A stretch of 64,000 bases of DNA from Stieleria mannarensis (lineage in GTDB: Bacteria > Planctomycetota > Planctomycetia > Pirellulales > Pirellulaceae): NCBI RefSeq assembly GCF_014154935.1, contig NZ_JACEHH010000009.1:155047-219046 (forward strand), written 5' to 3'. The translations under genes were made by a program, and so were the position numbers. The notes beneath the pieces were generated by a model that saw only the letters and a program-made list of their open reading frames with translations, was not told the DNA's origin and did not search any database. Shown here one piece after another: positions 43,328 to 52,368 of this stretch; position 1 is the first letter of the stretch, and each line of letters opens with the position of its first letter.

Positions 43328-44626
43328 ATGTCCTTACCCCAAAACAATACGTTACCGATACCAAGCGACGAGTCTAACGGCCAACCGCAGTCAAAACAAA
43401 CGACATGTTGCGCGTTGTTGACCGGGGCCGGACGATCGGCGATCGCAGTGATCGAGATTTGGGGCGAGCGCGCCGCCGAATCGGTCGCGACCTTCTTTCG
43501 CACCAACACAACACGTGCGATGGATGTCGGTCAAGTCCGATTCGGAGTCTGGTCGCGGCGGGCATCGTCCGATCAAGCCCGATCCGCCGGCGAATCGATC
43601 GTGGTCGTGCCGACGGCCGAACAATCTTTCGAACTGCATTGCCACGGCGGACCGGCCGCGATCCGACGAATCATCGACGACCTGTCCGAAATCGACGTCC
43701 GCCAAGTTGCACCGCGACGTTTGTCCGCCATCCCCACCGCGGCACTGCACTCGGTCGAAGACGACGTCGACCGGCGTTTGGCCGACGAGGCCTGTGACGT
43801 GCTGTCACGATGCACGACGGTCAAAACCGCGGCCATCGCCTTGGATCAAGTCCGCGGGGCGCTGCGGCAATGGCGACGACAATCCATTGGGGCACTTGCC
43901 GATCGCAGTCGTGATGCCGCGGACAGTGATGCCGCGGACAGTGATGCCGCGGACATTGCCCGGCAAGCCGAAGCAATCGCGACCGCGGGACGCATCGGAA
44001 TCCGCCTGACCCAACCCTTTGACGTCGTGCTGGCCGGCCCCCCCAACGTCGGAAAGAGCAGTCTGATCAACGCGATGGTGGGCTACGATCGCAGCATCAC
44101 GATGGACTTCGCCGGAACCACCCGCGACGTGCTGGATGCCGACACCGTGTTCGACGGCTGGCCGCTGCGATTGCGAGACACCGCGGGGTTGCACGCCAGC
44201 GATGACACGATCGAACAGCAGGGGATCGACCGAGCGATGCACGCGATCGCGACCGCCGATCTGGTCGTCCAAGTCAGCGCGCCGGGATTGAAATGGGATC
44301 CCACCGCGATGGATGCGATTCGACGCGTCGCTCCCGCCGTGCGGAGCTTGCAGGTGATCAATAAATCCGATTTGTCGCCGGCCGAGCCGATCGATTCGTC
44401 AAAGGATGCTCTGGCGACGGTCGCAACAACCGGCCAAGGCGTTCGCGAGCTGCTGGAAACGATGATCAGGTTGCTGGCCGCCGACACGCCACTGCCCGGG
44501 TCGCCGGTCCCGATCAATCAACGCCAAAGGGATTGGGTGGCCGAGATCGCCCGATTGGGACAACAGCCCGACGCGATGCTCGCACGCCTCACCCGCGGCG
44601 AACAACAGGGACTCGCCCTCTCGTAG
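43328..44626 (+). CDS. MnmE-like GTPase lacking the C-terminal CxGK motif
   Basis: 432 residues. The N-terminal part is the TrmE/MnmE folate-binding-like domain (ALLTGAGRSAIAVIEIWGER; SFELHCHGGPAAIRRII). A helical domain is shortened and contains DAADSDAADSDAAD from a 15-base repeat. The G domain has GPPNVGKSSLINAM (237-250), DFAGTTRDVLDA, LRDTAGLH and NKSD. MnmE proper ends with a catalytic CIGK; here the protein stops about 45-50 residues early at EQQGLALS. The stop codon lies inside a family C repeat. It therefore probably cannot modify tRNA wobble uridine in the usual way and may be a decayed or repurposed paralogue. Confidence 0.85.
   Translation: MSLPQNNTLPIPSDESNGQPQSKQTTCCALLTGAGRSAIAVIEIWGERAAESVATFFRTNTTRAMDVGQVRFGVWSRRASSDQARSAGESIVVVPTAEQSFELHCHGGPAAIRRIIDDLSEIDVRQVAPRRLSAIPTAALHSVEDDVDRRLADEACDVLSRCTTVKTAAIALDQVRGALRQWRRQSIGALADRSRDAADSDAADSDAADIARQAEAIATAGRIGIRLTQPFDVVLAGPPNVGKSSLINAMVGYDRSITMDFAGTTRDVLDADTVFDGWPLRLRDTAGLHASDDTIEQQGIDRAMHAIATADLVVQVSAPGLKWDPTAMDAIRRVAPAVRSLQVINKSDLSPAEPIDSSKDALATVATTGQGVRELLETMIRLLAADTPLPGSPVPINQRQRDWVAEIARLGQQPDAMLARLTRGEQQGLALS
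43911..43955. repeat. 15-bp tandem repeat, three copies, in coding sequence
   Basis: GTGATGCCGCGGACA three times, encoding the DAADSDAADSDAAD stretch in the MnmE-like protein. In frame. Confidence 0.92.
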
Positions 44627-44687
44627 CGACGCTCGATGCGAGCGTGCAGAATATCGAGGGAACCAGCTTCTGGCGAAGGTCGCGACG
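44623..44687. repeat. family C palindromic repeat supplying a stop codon
   Basis: Left arm 44623-44646 begins GTAGCGACGCTCGATGCGAG; its TAG at 44624-44626 is the stop of the MnmE-like gene. Right arm 44662-44687 (CTTCTGGCGAAGGTCGCGAC). It sits between convergent genes. Confidence 0.82.
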
Positions 44688-44720
44688 TGTCGTGCGATCC
44701 GCCGCGCATGGACCACGCGA

Positions 44721-45806
44721 TCACTCGCTGGGGCGACGGGCTTCTTCCAGCATGCCGATCATTTCCGCGGTGACCAGTGAAGACGGCAGCGCGTAACTGA
44801 CGACGCGTCCGGCGCGGGCGATGTTGATTCCGATGATGTTCCCCTGGCTGTCCAACAGCGGGCCGCCGCACTGGTTGGGCGCCAACACGGTGTCGTGCTG
44901 GATCACGCTGTCAAAACCGCTCAATCGGACGTTCCGCGGCCCGTTCACCTTGGCGTCATTTTCCGATTCCATCAACAACGCCTGGTCGCACATCAGAGCG
45001 TCTAGCTCCAACGTGTTTTCACCACGCTTGATCGTCAATCGGACGACATCGCCGGGATACATCTTGCCCAGCGTGGTGATGGCCGATTGTGAACCGAGCA
45101 ATTGGCGACCGTTGATTTTCAAAATTCGATCACCGTCCTGCAGCCCGGCGTTGTCGGCACCGCTTTCGGGGTGGACACGGCGAACCATCGCCGGACCCGA
45201 CGGGGCGTCGTAAAAGTTGACACCCAGTCGACCTTGGTGGGCGACGTAGCGAGCGGGGACGCCCAGGACGCCGATCCCGATCGTGAATCCGTCGCGGCCG
45301 GGAGAGACCAGGAAACTTCCCGTGGGCGGATCGACGGTGCTGAACGTCGCCGGTTTGATGTTCCAGTTCGCTTCGTCCCCGCCGTGAAGTTTCAGCAGCG
45401 CCAGATCGTTGGATTTTCGTCGGGCGGCCACACGGGCGTCGACTTTTTGACCGTTGGGCAAGCGAACCGAAACCGGTTCGCCACCGCTTAATTCGCTCCG
45501 CTTGGTCAGGATGTAGCCGTCCTCGGAGACCACCGTTCCGAGCGCGACGACGTCGCCGCCGGAATAAACTTGCACGACCGATTGTTCCACCATTTCCGAT
45601 AGCGGCCGGACCAGACGCATCATCGCACCGCTGTCCCGCGAGGCGATCGAACTCTGGTAACGCCCGTGGCCCATCCAGTGCGGCGTCGACTGGGCAAACA
45701 CCGCCGGGGCGAATCCGGCGGCCGACAGGACCATCGACACCAGCGCAGTCAAAACGAAAGCTGACGGACAGCGTTTTGAAAACCTGGCGATCGGTTGTTG
45801 ATTCAT
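44721..45806 (-). CDS. HtrA-like pseudoprotease with internal PDZ domain
   Basis: 361 residues from the ATG at 45806, with a signal peptide (about 1-38, ending APAVFA-QS). Trypsin-like segments flank a PDZ domain. The first segment has VVQVYSGGDVVALGTVVSED, then YILTKRSEL where HtrA has TNAHV, so the catalytic His is missing; SNDLALLKL keeps the Asp. The PDZ-like part is about 190-270 (AGLQDGDRILKINGRQLLGS). The last segment reads APNQCGGPLLDSQGNIIGIN, with Cys (313) replacing the catalytic Ser. It is probably a periplasmic binding or regulatory protein and not a protease. It lies 126 bases downstream of an intact HtrA-type gene. Confidence 0.86.
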   Translation of the reverse strand: MNQQPIARFSKRCPSAFVLTALVSMVLSAAGFAPAVFAQSTPHWMGHGRYQSSIASRDSGAMMRLVRPLSEMVEQSVVQVYSGGDVVALGTVVSEDGYILTKRSELSGGEPVSVRLPNGQKVDARVAARRKSNDLALLKLHGGDEANWNIKPATFSTVDPPTGSFLVSPGRDGFTIGIGVLGVPARYVAHQGRLGVNFYDAPSGPAMVRRVHPESGADNAGLQDGDRILKINGRQLLGSQSAITTLGKMYPGDVVRLTIKRGENTLELDALMCDQALLMESENDAKVNGPRNVRLSGFDSVIQHDTVLAPNQCGGPLLDSQGNIIGINIARAGRVVSYALPSSLVTAEMIGMLEEARRPSE

Positions 45807-45932
45807 GGCGACAATCAATAAAGGAGAACAAGAACTAGCTTATGCGATTTTTTCGGCCGAGCCAATTTTCCGGAGCCAGCGACTCGCTTGAAACTCGTCC
45901 AACGTCGTGATCGACGTTCGTTTGTTTGGGCC

Positions 45933-47147
45933 TCACCCCGACCTGCCGATTTCGATGACCAAGCGGACCGTGGCGTTCCCCCGCTGGACCAAAACGGAGA
46001 CGCGTTCGCCGGGCATGGTGTCGGCCACGGCGTCGACCAATGACTGGAAATCGGTGATCGGCTTGGTGCCGAATTTGATCACGATGTCGCCGGCCAACAT
46101 CCCGCCGGCTTCGGCCGCCATGCCCGGTTTGACGGCGATGATCTCGGCGACCTTGGTGGACCGGTTTCCCGAAACACCCAGCGTGGGTTTGAAATTCGGC
46201 AGAAACCCCCAGGCCTCGCCGAGCGCCATCCGGTCCCATGAATAATCGTAGTGGTCGATCGGCACGTGCAAGTTGTCGGCCACGTCATTACCGATCCGGC
46301 TGTGCACGGCGATCAATTCGCCGGCAAAGTTGAACAGCGGTCCGCCGCTGTCGCCCCCGATCAGGGCACAATCGGTGCGGATCACGTCCGGACGGACTTC
46401 CAGCATCCTGCCGACGCGGATCACCGCCCCGCGCGAGGGATCGTACCCGCCGGGATGCCCCATCGCGATGCACCACATCCCGGGAACCAAGTTGTCGCTG
46501 GTCCCTAGGCTGGCATGTGGCCAAGGTTCGCCGCCGTTCTGCCCGGGATCGATGCGAATCAACCCCGCATCGACTTCGCGGTTCATCCCCAACGTGGTCG
46601 CGGCGACCTGTCGACCGTCCGACAGCGTCACGATCGCTTTCAATTTGGGCCGCATGGCGACGTGGGCGGCGGTGATGATAAAACCGGTGTCCGAGACGAT
46701 CACGCCGCAACCCTGGGCGGGACCGATTTTGACGCTGACGGTACACTTGCTGGCCCGCTCGGCGACGCGCCGCTGTTGTTTTTCCATCAGCCGCAGGATT
46801 TCCAGCGATTGGGGAACTCCGCCGCGACGGTGAATCGGTTCCAGATCGATCGGCAAACTGACGCGTGTTCCGGCCGAATCGGTCGCCCCACGGCCGTTCG
46901 AATCGCCACCTGACGGACCCTGGACCGCGGACGGATCCTGGACAAAAGAATTTTCGCGAATCGCCGGGACATCGCGATCGCCCGTCGTGGCGTCATCGGC
47001 AAAGGCCAAGGCCGGTACGATCGCGAACATCACGACCAACCAGCGAGTGTGAGAAACCGGAGGACTGGCCCAACGTCGACCGCCCCGTTGACCGCCCAAC
47101 GGAGCTCCCGCCCTTGCCATGGATTCGATTTGCTGGCCCTGGTTCAA
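45933..47147 (-). CDS. HtrA/Deg-like serine protease with C-terminal PDZ domain
   Basis: 404 residues from a TTG start at 47147, fixed by a strong ribosome binding site (GAGGAG). The N-terminus has a basic leader and a hydrophobic segment (WLVVMFAIVPALAFA, about 36-50), so it is exported. The catalytic triad is intact: His 162 in FIITAAHVAM, Asp 193 in REVDAGLIRI, Ser 267 in IGGDSGGPLF. The PDZ domain is C-terminal (about 310-400; AAEAGGMLAGDIVIKFGTKP). It probably degrades or senses misfolded periplasmic proteins. The downstream gene encodes a catalytically dead relative, and the two are probably co-transcribed. Confidence 0.9.
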   Translation of the reverse strand: MNQGQQIESMARAGAPLGGQRGGRRWASPPVSHTRWLVVMFAIVPALAFADDATTGDRDVPAIRENSFVQDPSAVQGPSGGDSNGRGATDSAGTRVSLPIDLEPIHRRGGVPQSLEILRLMEKQQRRVAERASKCTVSVKIGPAQGCGVIVSDTGFIITAAHVAMRPKLKAIVTLSDGRQVAATTLGMNREVDAGLIRIDPGQNGGEPWPHASLGTSDNLVPGMWCIAMGHPGGYDPSRGAVIRVGRMLEVRPDVIRTDCALIGGDSGGPLFNFAGELIAVHSRIGNDVADNLHVPIDHYDYSWDRMALGEAWGFLPNFKPTLGVSGNRSTKVAEIIAVKPGMAAEAGGMLAGDIVIKFGTKPITDFQSLVDAVADTMPGERVSVLVQRGNATVRLVIEIGRSG

Positions 47148-47164
47148 AACAGACTCCTCGTTTC
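47145..47164 (-). promoter_or_regulatory. ribosome binding site deciding a TTG start
   Basis: On the minus strand GAGGAG is followed by a 7-base spacer and TTG at 47147. The nearest ATG (47120) has no such site. Confidence 0.75.
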
Positions 47165-47242
47165 ATCGGCCGCACTTGAAAGACCCGCGTCCCATTGTAG
47201 CCTCAACCCCAGAATTTTGACAAAGTCACGGAAAAAGCCGGA

Positions 47243-48175
47243 ATGAACGACAATACGGATGTTTTAGTGGTCGGCGCAGGCTACTTGGGCCAACTCGTCG
47301 CCAAACTGTCGGTGGCGACGGCGGCGGGTTCGAGCGCGAAAGTCTACGCGACGACGCGTCATCAAAACCGCTTCACGGAGCTTGCCGACAACGGATTTCA
47401 TCCGATCCGTTTCGATTGGACCGATCAGGGGACCTTTCCAAATCTCCCTTTGCAGCACGTGTCCGCCGCGCCACGCGTGCTGGTCGCGGTCAGCTACGAC
47501 CGCAACAGCCCGCGGGACCGTTACCAGTCGCAAGTCGGGGGGCTGCGAAATCTGTTGCGGGTTCTGCCGGCCGACGCAAGGCTGTGTTACATCAGCACGA
47601 CCGGCGTGTACCACCAGAGCGACGGCCGCTGGGTCGACGAAACCTCGCCGACGCACCCGACGCGGTTGGGCGGCCGCGTGCATCTGCAAGCCGAAGCGTT
47701 GCTGCACGCGCTGCGTCCGGTGGCCCCCTGGGCGGTGCTGCGGCTGGCCGGCATCTATGGCCCCGGACGCGTGCCACGCGTCGCCGACGTCATCGCCGGT
47801 CGCCCGATTGCATCGCCGGAGACCGGATTTTTGAATTTGATCCATGTCCACGATGCCGCTCGGGCGGTGTTGGCGGCCTGGGAAACGATGGCGACGACGG
47901 CCGCGTCCCCGGTCGTTTCCATGCAATCACGGTTGTACGCGGTCAGCGACGATGTGCCGGTCGTGCGGGGAGATTTCTATCGCGAAATCGCTCGCCGCTG
48001 TGGCGCACCGGCGCCCCGCTTTGTCGCCCCCCCGGCCGACGCCCCGGACCGGATGCGGAGTGACAGCAATAAACGCGTATGGAATCGAAAACTGCGCCGC
48101 GAGCTGTTACCGGCGTTGGACTTCCCAGACTACCGCTGCGGGCTGGCGGATGTCTTACGGCCCCCCGTAGAATGA
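47243..48175 (+). CDS. NAD-dependent epimerase/dehydratase-like protein (extended SDR)
   Basis: 310 residues. Rossmann loop VLVVGAGYLGQLVAKL at the N-terminus, with the last Gly of the usual GxxGxxG replaced, as in the YeeZ-type SDR group. CYISTTGVYHQSDGRWVDET carries the conserved Ser/Thr and Tyr positions, and LRLAGIYGPGRVP matches the sugar epimerase family. NLIHVHDAARAVLAA is the typical later motif. It is a cytoplasmic enzyme with an unknown nucleotide-sugar or other substrate. The MBL-fold gene starts just after its stop, so they are probably co-transcribed. Confidence 0.85.
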   Translation: MNDNTDVLVVGAGYLGQLVAKLSVATAAGSSAKVYATTRHQNRFTELADNGFHPIRFDWTDQGTFPNLPLQHVSAAPRVLVAVSYDRNSPRDRYQSQVGGLRNLLRVLPADARLCYISTTGVYHQSDGRWVDETSPTHPTRLGGRVHLQAEALLHALRPVAPWAVLRLAGIYGPGRVPRVADVIAGRPIASPETGFLNLIHVHDAARAVLAAWETMATTAASPVVSMQSRLYAVSDDVPVVRGDFYREIARRCGAPAPRFVAPPADAPDRMRSDSNKRVWNRKLRRELLPALDFPDYRCGLADVLRPPVE

Positions 48176-48176
48176 C

Positions 48177-49001
48177 GTGTCCACGACATCTGATCCCCAC
48201 ACCGAACGCATGATTCAGCGAACCCCTATCTTTCCCGGCATCCTTGAACTGAACTTCCAAGCCCGCGAAGTCCTCGGTTGCAATGTTTATTTGATCTACG
48301 ACGAAGACGAATGGGCGCTCGTCGACATCGGCTACGAAGAAACCGTCGACGATTTTGTCGAAATCATTCGCAAGCTCGATTTCCCCCTGTCGCGATGCAA
48401 GACGTTGATCGCCACCCATGCCGACGTCGATCACATCCAAGGGTTGGCGAAACTCAAGTCGCTGTTGAAAACCACCGTGACGGCCCACCCCAATGCCGTG
48501 CGACCGCTGGCCGAAGGCGACACGCTGTGGACGCTGGCCGAAATCGAAGCGCAAAACTTGAAAATGGACATGCCCAAGGTCGAGGTGGAACACCAGGTGA
48601 CCGACGGCGACGTGATCAAAATCGGAAACCTGGACGTCGAAGTCTGGCACACCCCCGGCCACACCAACAGCCAACTCGCCTTCCGAATCGGCGACGTGCT
48701 GCTGAGCGGGGACAATATTTATCGCGACGGATGCATCGGCGCGATCGACGCCCACCACGGCAGCGATATCAAAGCCTTCCTCGCCTCGCTGCGCAGGATC
48801 CGCGACAGCGACGTCAAATGGCTGGCACCAAGCCACGGGCCGATCTTTGCCAACGACAAGGACTTCATGAACAAGACCATCGATCGCGTCAGCGGCTATC
48901 TGAAAATGGCCGACTTCGGAACCCTCGCCGACTCTTGGCCCCTGATGGACGAGTGGGACGATGAAGTCGCCGCCGGAAAACTGCCCGAAGGCCTGGGCTG
49001 A
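48177..49001 (+). CDS. MBL-fold metallohydrolase
   Basis: 274 residues from a GTG at 48177, one base after the epimerase stop; the ATG at 48210 (MIQRTPIFPG) is an alternative and better resembles family starts. The first metal motif reads ATHADVDHIQG, so the second His of HxHxDH is Asp, a known variation in some MBL families. WHTPGHTNSQLAFRIG, LLSGDNIY and LAPSHGPIF supply the other ligands. It is a cytoplasmic hydrolase, substrate unknown (thioester or phosphodiester types are common). Confidence 0.88.
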   Translation: MSTTSDPHTERMIQRTPIFPGILELNFQAREVLGCNVYLIYDEDEWALVDIGYEETVDDFVEIIRKLDFPLSRCKTLIATHADVDHIQGLAKLKSLLKTTVTAHPNAVRPLAEGDTLWTLAEIEAQNLKMDMPKVEVEHQVTDGDVIKIGNLDVEVWHTPGHTNSQLAFRIGDVLLSGDNIYRDGCIGAIDAHHGSDIKAFLASLRRIRDSDVKWLAPSHGPIFANDKDFMNKTIDRVSGYLKMADFGTLADSWPLMDEWDDEVAAGKLPEGLG

Positions 49002-49007
49002 GCGGCC

Positions 49008-49064
49008 GTGGGATAGGCTTCCAGGTTGTCATGTCCGCATCGACAGGCTGGAAGCCTGTCCCAC
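49008..49064. repeat. family B palindrome
   Basis: Arms 49008-49030 (GTGGGATAGGCTTCCAGG...) and 49042-49064 (GACAGGCTGGAAGCCTGTCC...) form an inverted repeat with a few mismatches. It lies between the convergent MBL and comB genes, 7 bases after the former's stop, and could terminate both. Confidence 0.88.
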
Positions 49065-49071
49065 ATTCCGC

Positions 49072-49875
49072 CTACGCCTCGCGAACGAACCGAAACACCG
49101 CCTCGCCCGGATCGACGCGCTCAACGATGCCATCGATCGCGTCGATTTGGGCACAGCGACCGATATCCGCTTGATACCCGGCTTCGATCAGGTTGCGTCC
49201 ACCGAGCGACAGCGCCAAGGTTTCCTCAAGCGATCGCGCCGGCGTTTGAGACTGCCGCCAGGTGCTCCATGCGATGCGGGCTGAATCATCCAGGTGATCG
49301 GCCGGTTCGCTCGGCCCGTCCCCGCATTCATTCAATCGGTCGATGATCACACCGGCCAACAGGACGTCTTCATAACTGATCTGGCCATTGGTCCCGGCAC
49401 AAACGATTTGCAGATGCGGTTCGGATTCAACCGCGGCCACGGTGGCAGCGAGGTTCAAAAACGAAGCGGCCAAAAGACGGCGCGAGCGCATCGCGGCCTG
49501 GATCGCCCTCGTCCCGTTGGTCGTCGTCAGCACGATGTCGCGGCCGGCGACGCGATCGGGGGTGTATTCGGCCGGCGAATTGCCGAGATCGAATCCATCG
49601 ATCGGCTTGCAGTGGCGTTCGCCACACAGAAGCGGACGTTCGGTCGCCGGATCGGCCAAGTTGCTGTCGGCACGTCCGCTGTCTGACGGGGCGGCGATTT
49701 CGAAAGCGGCGTGGATGTTCTCGCACGTGATCATTCGCTTCGCCCCGGACACCCCCGCCGTCGCCATCACGCTGGTCGCGCGCAACACGTCGATGATGAT
49801 CGAACACGCCTGATGCAATTCGCACTCCGGCGACAGTCCGGACGGCGTCAGTGCGACGGAAATTGTTCGACTCAT
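49072..49875 (-). CDS. comB: 2-phosphosulfolactate phosphatase (ComB)-like
   Basis: 267 residues from the ATG at 49875, which overlaps the MATE stop by one base (TAATG). Family motifs: the acidic motif IIIDVLRATSVMATA, VLTTTNGTRAIQAA, and the ending AQIDAIDGIVERVDPGEAVF. ComB acts in sulfolactate/coenzyme M biosynthesis in archaea, and bacterial members are common; the substrate in planctomycetes is uncertain. Residues 70-90 hold a variable insertion. It is the last gene of a rhomboid-MATE-comB minus-strand operon. Confidence 0.85.
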   Translation of the reverse strand: MSRTISVALTPSGLSPECELHQACSIIIDVLRATSVMATAGVSGAKRMITCENIHAAFEIAAPSDSGRADSNLADPATERPLLCGERHCKPIDGFDLGNSPAEYTPDRVAGRDIVLTTTNGTRAIQAAMRSRRLLAASFLNLAATVAAVESEPHLQIVCAGTNGQISYEDVLLAGVIIDRLNECGDGPSEPADHLDDSARIAWSTWRQSQTPARSLEETLALSLGGRNLIEAGYQADIGRCAQIDAIDGIVERVDPGEAVFRFVREA

Positions 49876-51329
49876 TAAACCATCCGCATGGATTTCCAGC
49901 GGCCTCCCAGGAATCGTGTGGTCATCGTGATCGCCAACGCCCAAATCCAAATCGTGATCACCCACCACCACCATGTCAGCGAGGAACGACCGGGATCAAA
50001 CGCGATCCCAGCGGCGATCGACAGCGTGCTGGTCGCCGCGCCGGCGGCGAGCACAAACCAAGTGTCTCCGGCACCCTTGAGTGCCGCGCTGAAAATCAAT
50101 TGCACCGCGTCGACCAAGACGTACGACGCGACAAACCCCAGCAATCCGCCGGCCAGCAAGATCGCTTGACGAGAATCCTCGTCCGGCGTTCCCAAACCAT
50201 ACAGCGACAGCATCCAGTCCCCCGCGACCAGGTAGGCGATCGCCCAGACACCGGAATAGACCAGCGCGATCAACAACGACGCCAACGACGTTCGCACGGC
50301 AAAGGCGGGACCGTTTTGAAGCAGGTGCCGTCCCACCAGCACCGACGCGGCGATCGCGATCCCGACCAGCGGGATGAACGCGACCATGTTGAAATTGATC
50401 GCCATCGTCGTCGCACGCAGCGGCACATCGCCCAACTGGCCGATCCTCAAAATGATGATCGTGAACGCGCCGGCCTCGGTCAGATACATCAACCCGCTGG
50501 GCAGACTGTAGTACAAAAAGTTGCGTAGCATCGGCATGTCCAGGCCGAACCCACCGCGCATCCGATAGCGGCTCTCCAGCCCCGGTCGACTGAGCAACCA
50601 GCTGTAACAAACGACTTTGAACCAAAACGCGATCACGCTGCCGATCGCGGCCCCGGCGATGCCCATGGCCGGCAGTCCTGCCCAGCCAAAGATCCCAGAC
50701 CAGCCAAAGATCAACACGACGTCCAGGACCACGTTCAGCAGCCCGCTGGCGACCGATACCCACATGATCACCGACGTGCGTTCGGTGCCGCTGAAAAAAC
50801 CACTCAGCGCCGACTCGATCACCAGCCCCAACCCGCCCAGCATCAACCAACGCATGTACGTCGCCTCGGCCGCAATCAATTCCTCCGGTTGCCCGGTCAG
50901 GCGAAACAGCGAATCGGCGCCCAGGAAGGCGACGACAAAAAACGGGACGGTCATCAGCGACAACCAGATCGATTGCCACAGCAGACGCCCGACTTTCTCG
51001 CTCTCACCGTTGCCGATCAGCTGACCGATCACGGCCCCGGTCATCGCGGCGGCCCCGATCGGCACACAGACCACGACCCAAAACAGATTGCCGCCAGCCA
51101 TCGACGCGCTCATCGAAGCCCCGTCATAGAACATCAACAGCGTCCGATCGGCAAACAGCACGATCGACATCATGCCGGCGCTGATCATCAGTGGCACCGC
51201 GACGCGGAGCACTTCGACGGCCGCCTGGGCCAAATTCGTCGGCACCGGTAATTCGTCCGCGGCCCCCGTAAGCTGAGCCAGATCCGCGGGTTGGCCCAAA
51301 TCGTGACGCCCGCCAGAGATTTCCGACAT
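49875..51329 (-). CDS. MATE-family efflux transporter
   Basis: 484 residues from the ATG at 51329, 7 bases after the rhomboid stop; a GTG at 51344 overlapping that gene is an alternative. About twelve hydrophobic segments in two halves, the first near VPLMISAGMMSIVLFADRTL, with GAAAMTGAVIGQLIGNGESE and the repeat IAASVLVGRHLLQNGPAFAV in the second half, as usual in the MATE family. It exports cationic or drug-like compounds with sodium or proton gradient. Its stop overlaps the comB start by one base. Confidence 0.9.
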   Translation of the reverse strand: MSEISGGRHDLGQPADLAQLTGAADELPVPTNLAQAAVEVLRVAVPLMISAGMMSIVLFADRTLLMFYDGASMSASMAGGNLFWVVVCVPIGAAAMTGAVIGQLIGNGESEKVGRLLWQSIWLSLMTVPFFVVAFLGADSLFRLTGQPEELIAAEATYMRWLMLGGLGLVIESALSGFFSGTERTSVIMWVSVASGLLNVVLDVVLIFGWSGIFGWAGLPAMGIAGAAIGSVIAFWFKVVCYSWLLSRPGLESRYRMRGGFGLDMPMLRNFLYYSLPSGLMYLTEAGAFTIIILRIGQLGDVPLRATTMAINFNMVAFIPLVGIAIAASVLVGRHLLQNGPAFAVRTSLASLLIALVYSGVWAIAYLVAGDWMLSLYGLGTPDEDSRQAILLAGGLLGFVASYVLVDAVQLIFSAALKGAGDTWFVLAAGAATSTLSIAAGIAFDPGRSSLTWWWWVITIWIWALAITMTTRFLGGRWKSMRMV

Positions 51330-51336
51330 CAGAACG

Positions 51337-52368
51337 TCACGCAAACCGATCCGAGGGCATCCGCGAGACGACCGCCGCGATCACCACCCCGGCGATCAAA
51401 CCGCCCAGGTGCGCCCCGTTGGCGATGCGCTCGACATAGAAGATGCAAAACACCAACCAGCCCAGCATGATCGCGACGTTGGACGGCATCATGCGGACCG
51501 GATACGAGGGCGAAAGGGCCGGCCGAATCCACAGGTAACCGAACAGCCCATAGACGGCCCCCGATGCCCCGATCGAAAACGGCGAACCGGCCAATCCGGC
51601 CAAAAAGTCCGGCAACGCCTCCTCCGGCGGCAGCCAAATCTGCACCAGACCGCCAAAGATTCCGCTGGCCAACAGTAAAAACGCCATGAACCACGAGCCT
51701 TGCAGCCGCTCGATCGCCGATCCCAAAAAGAAAATTCCCAGCATGTTGAACGCCAAGTGGTACGTGTCTCCGTGCAAAAACAGCGGCGTCACCAGCCGCC
51801 ACACCTGGCCCTTCTTGATCGACGCCAAGGGGTCGTTGTTGATCACGTAATCGCGCCAATCGACAAAGGACAGACCATAAAAGATGGTTTCCTCGGTCGA
51901 AAGTTCGCCCGGAACTTGGGAGGGCTTGGGTTGGCCGAATCCGGTCGAAAAACTGGCGATCACCGACAGGATCACCATCGCGATCACCACCGGAATCGTC
52001 TGCTGCCGCGTCGGCACGCCCAGCATCCCGCCTGCTCCGCCGGCCGCGGGTGACTTCGGATTGACCTTTTGCTGCAATCGTTTTTTGCGTTTTTCGTCCG
52101 ACTGTCGTTGCTTGCGAATCCGTTCCGCCTCCTCACCGACACGGTACTTTTCGTCCGTCGGCGCCTGCAAAAACGCCTCCAGTTCCTGTTTGGCCCGCGG
52201 GACGTGCGATTCGTCACGAATCCACAAATTGCAGGTTTTGGCAGCCGCCACGCCGTCCGGGCCAGGGGCGTCTTCGATGTCGACGTTGCATTCGATCGAA
52301 AGAGTGAACAAAAAGTCCGCAAAGCGTCGCGCGAGGTCAGGATCCGTCAAAGTGCCGATTCGGCGCAT
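51337..52368 (-). CDS. rhomboid-family intramembrane serine protease
   Basis: 343 residues from the ATG at 52368. An N-terminal soluble domain (about 1-110) resembles the GlpG N-terminal domain in its position and in ending with a charged helix (EEAERIRKQRQSDEKRKKR). The catalytic domain has GDTYHLAFNMLGIFFLGSAI (His/Asn motif), the active-site Ser in SIGASGAVYGLFGY, and the catalytic His in ANGAHLGGLIAG. There are six membrane segments. It cleaves transmembrane substrates, which are unknown. First gene of the operon with MATE and comB. Confidence 0.93.
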   Translation of the reverse strand: MRRIGTLTDPDLARRFADFLFTLSIECNVDIEDAPGPDGVAAAKTCNLWIRDESHVPRAKQELEAFLQAPTDEKYRVGEEAERIRKQRQSDEKRKKRLQQKVNPKSPAAGGAGGMLGVPTRQQTIPVVIAMVILSVIASFSTGFGQPKPSQVPGELSTEETIFYGLSFVDWRDYVINNDPLASIKKGQVWRLVTPLFLHGDTYHLAFNMLGIFFLGSAIERLQGSWFMAFLLLASGIFGGLVQIWLPPEEALPDFLAGLAGSPFSIGASGAVYGLFGYLWIRPALSPSYPVRMMPSNVAIMLGWLVFCIFYVERIANGAHLGGLIAGVVIAAVVSRMPSDRFA

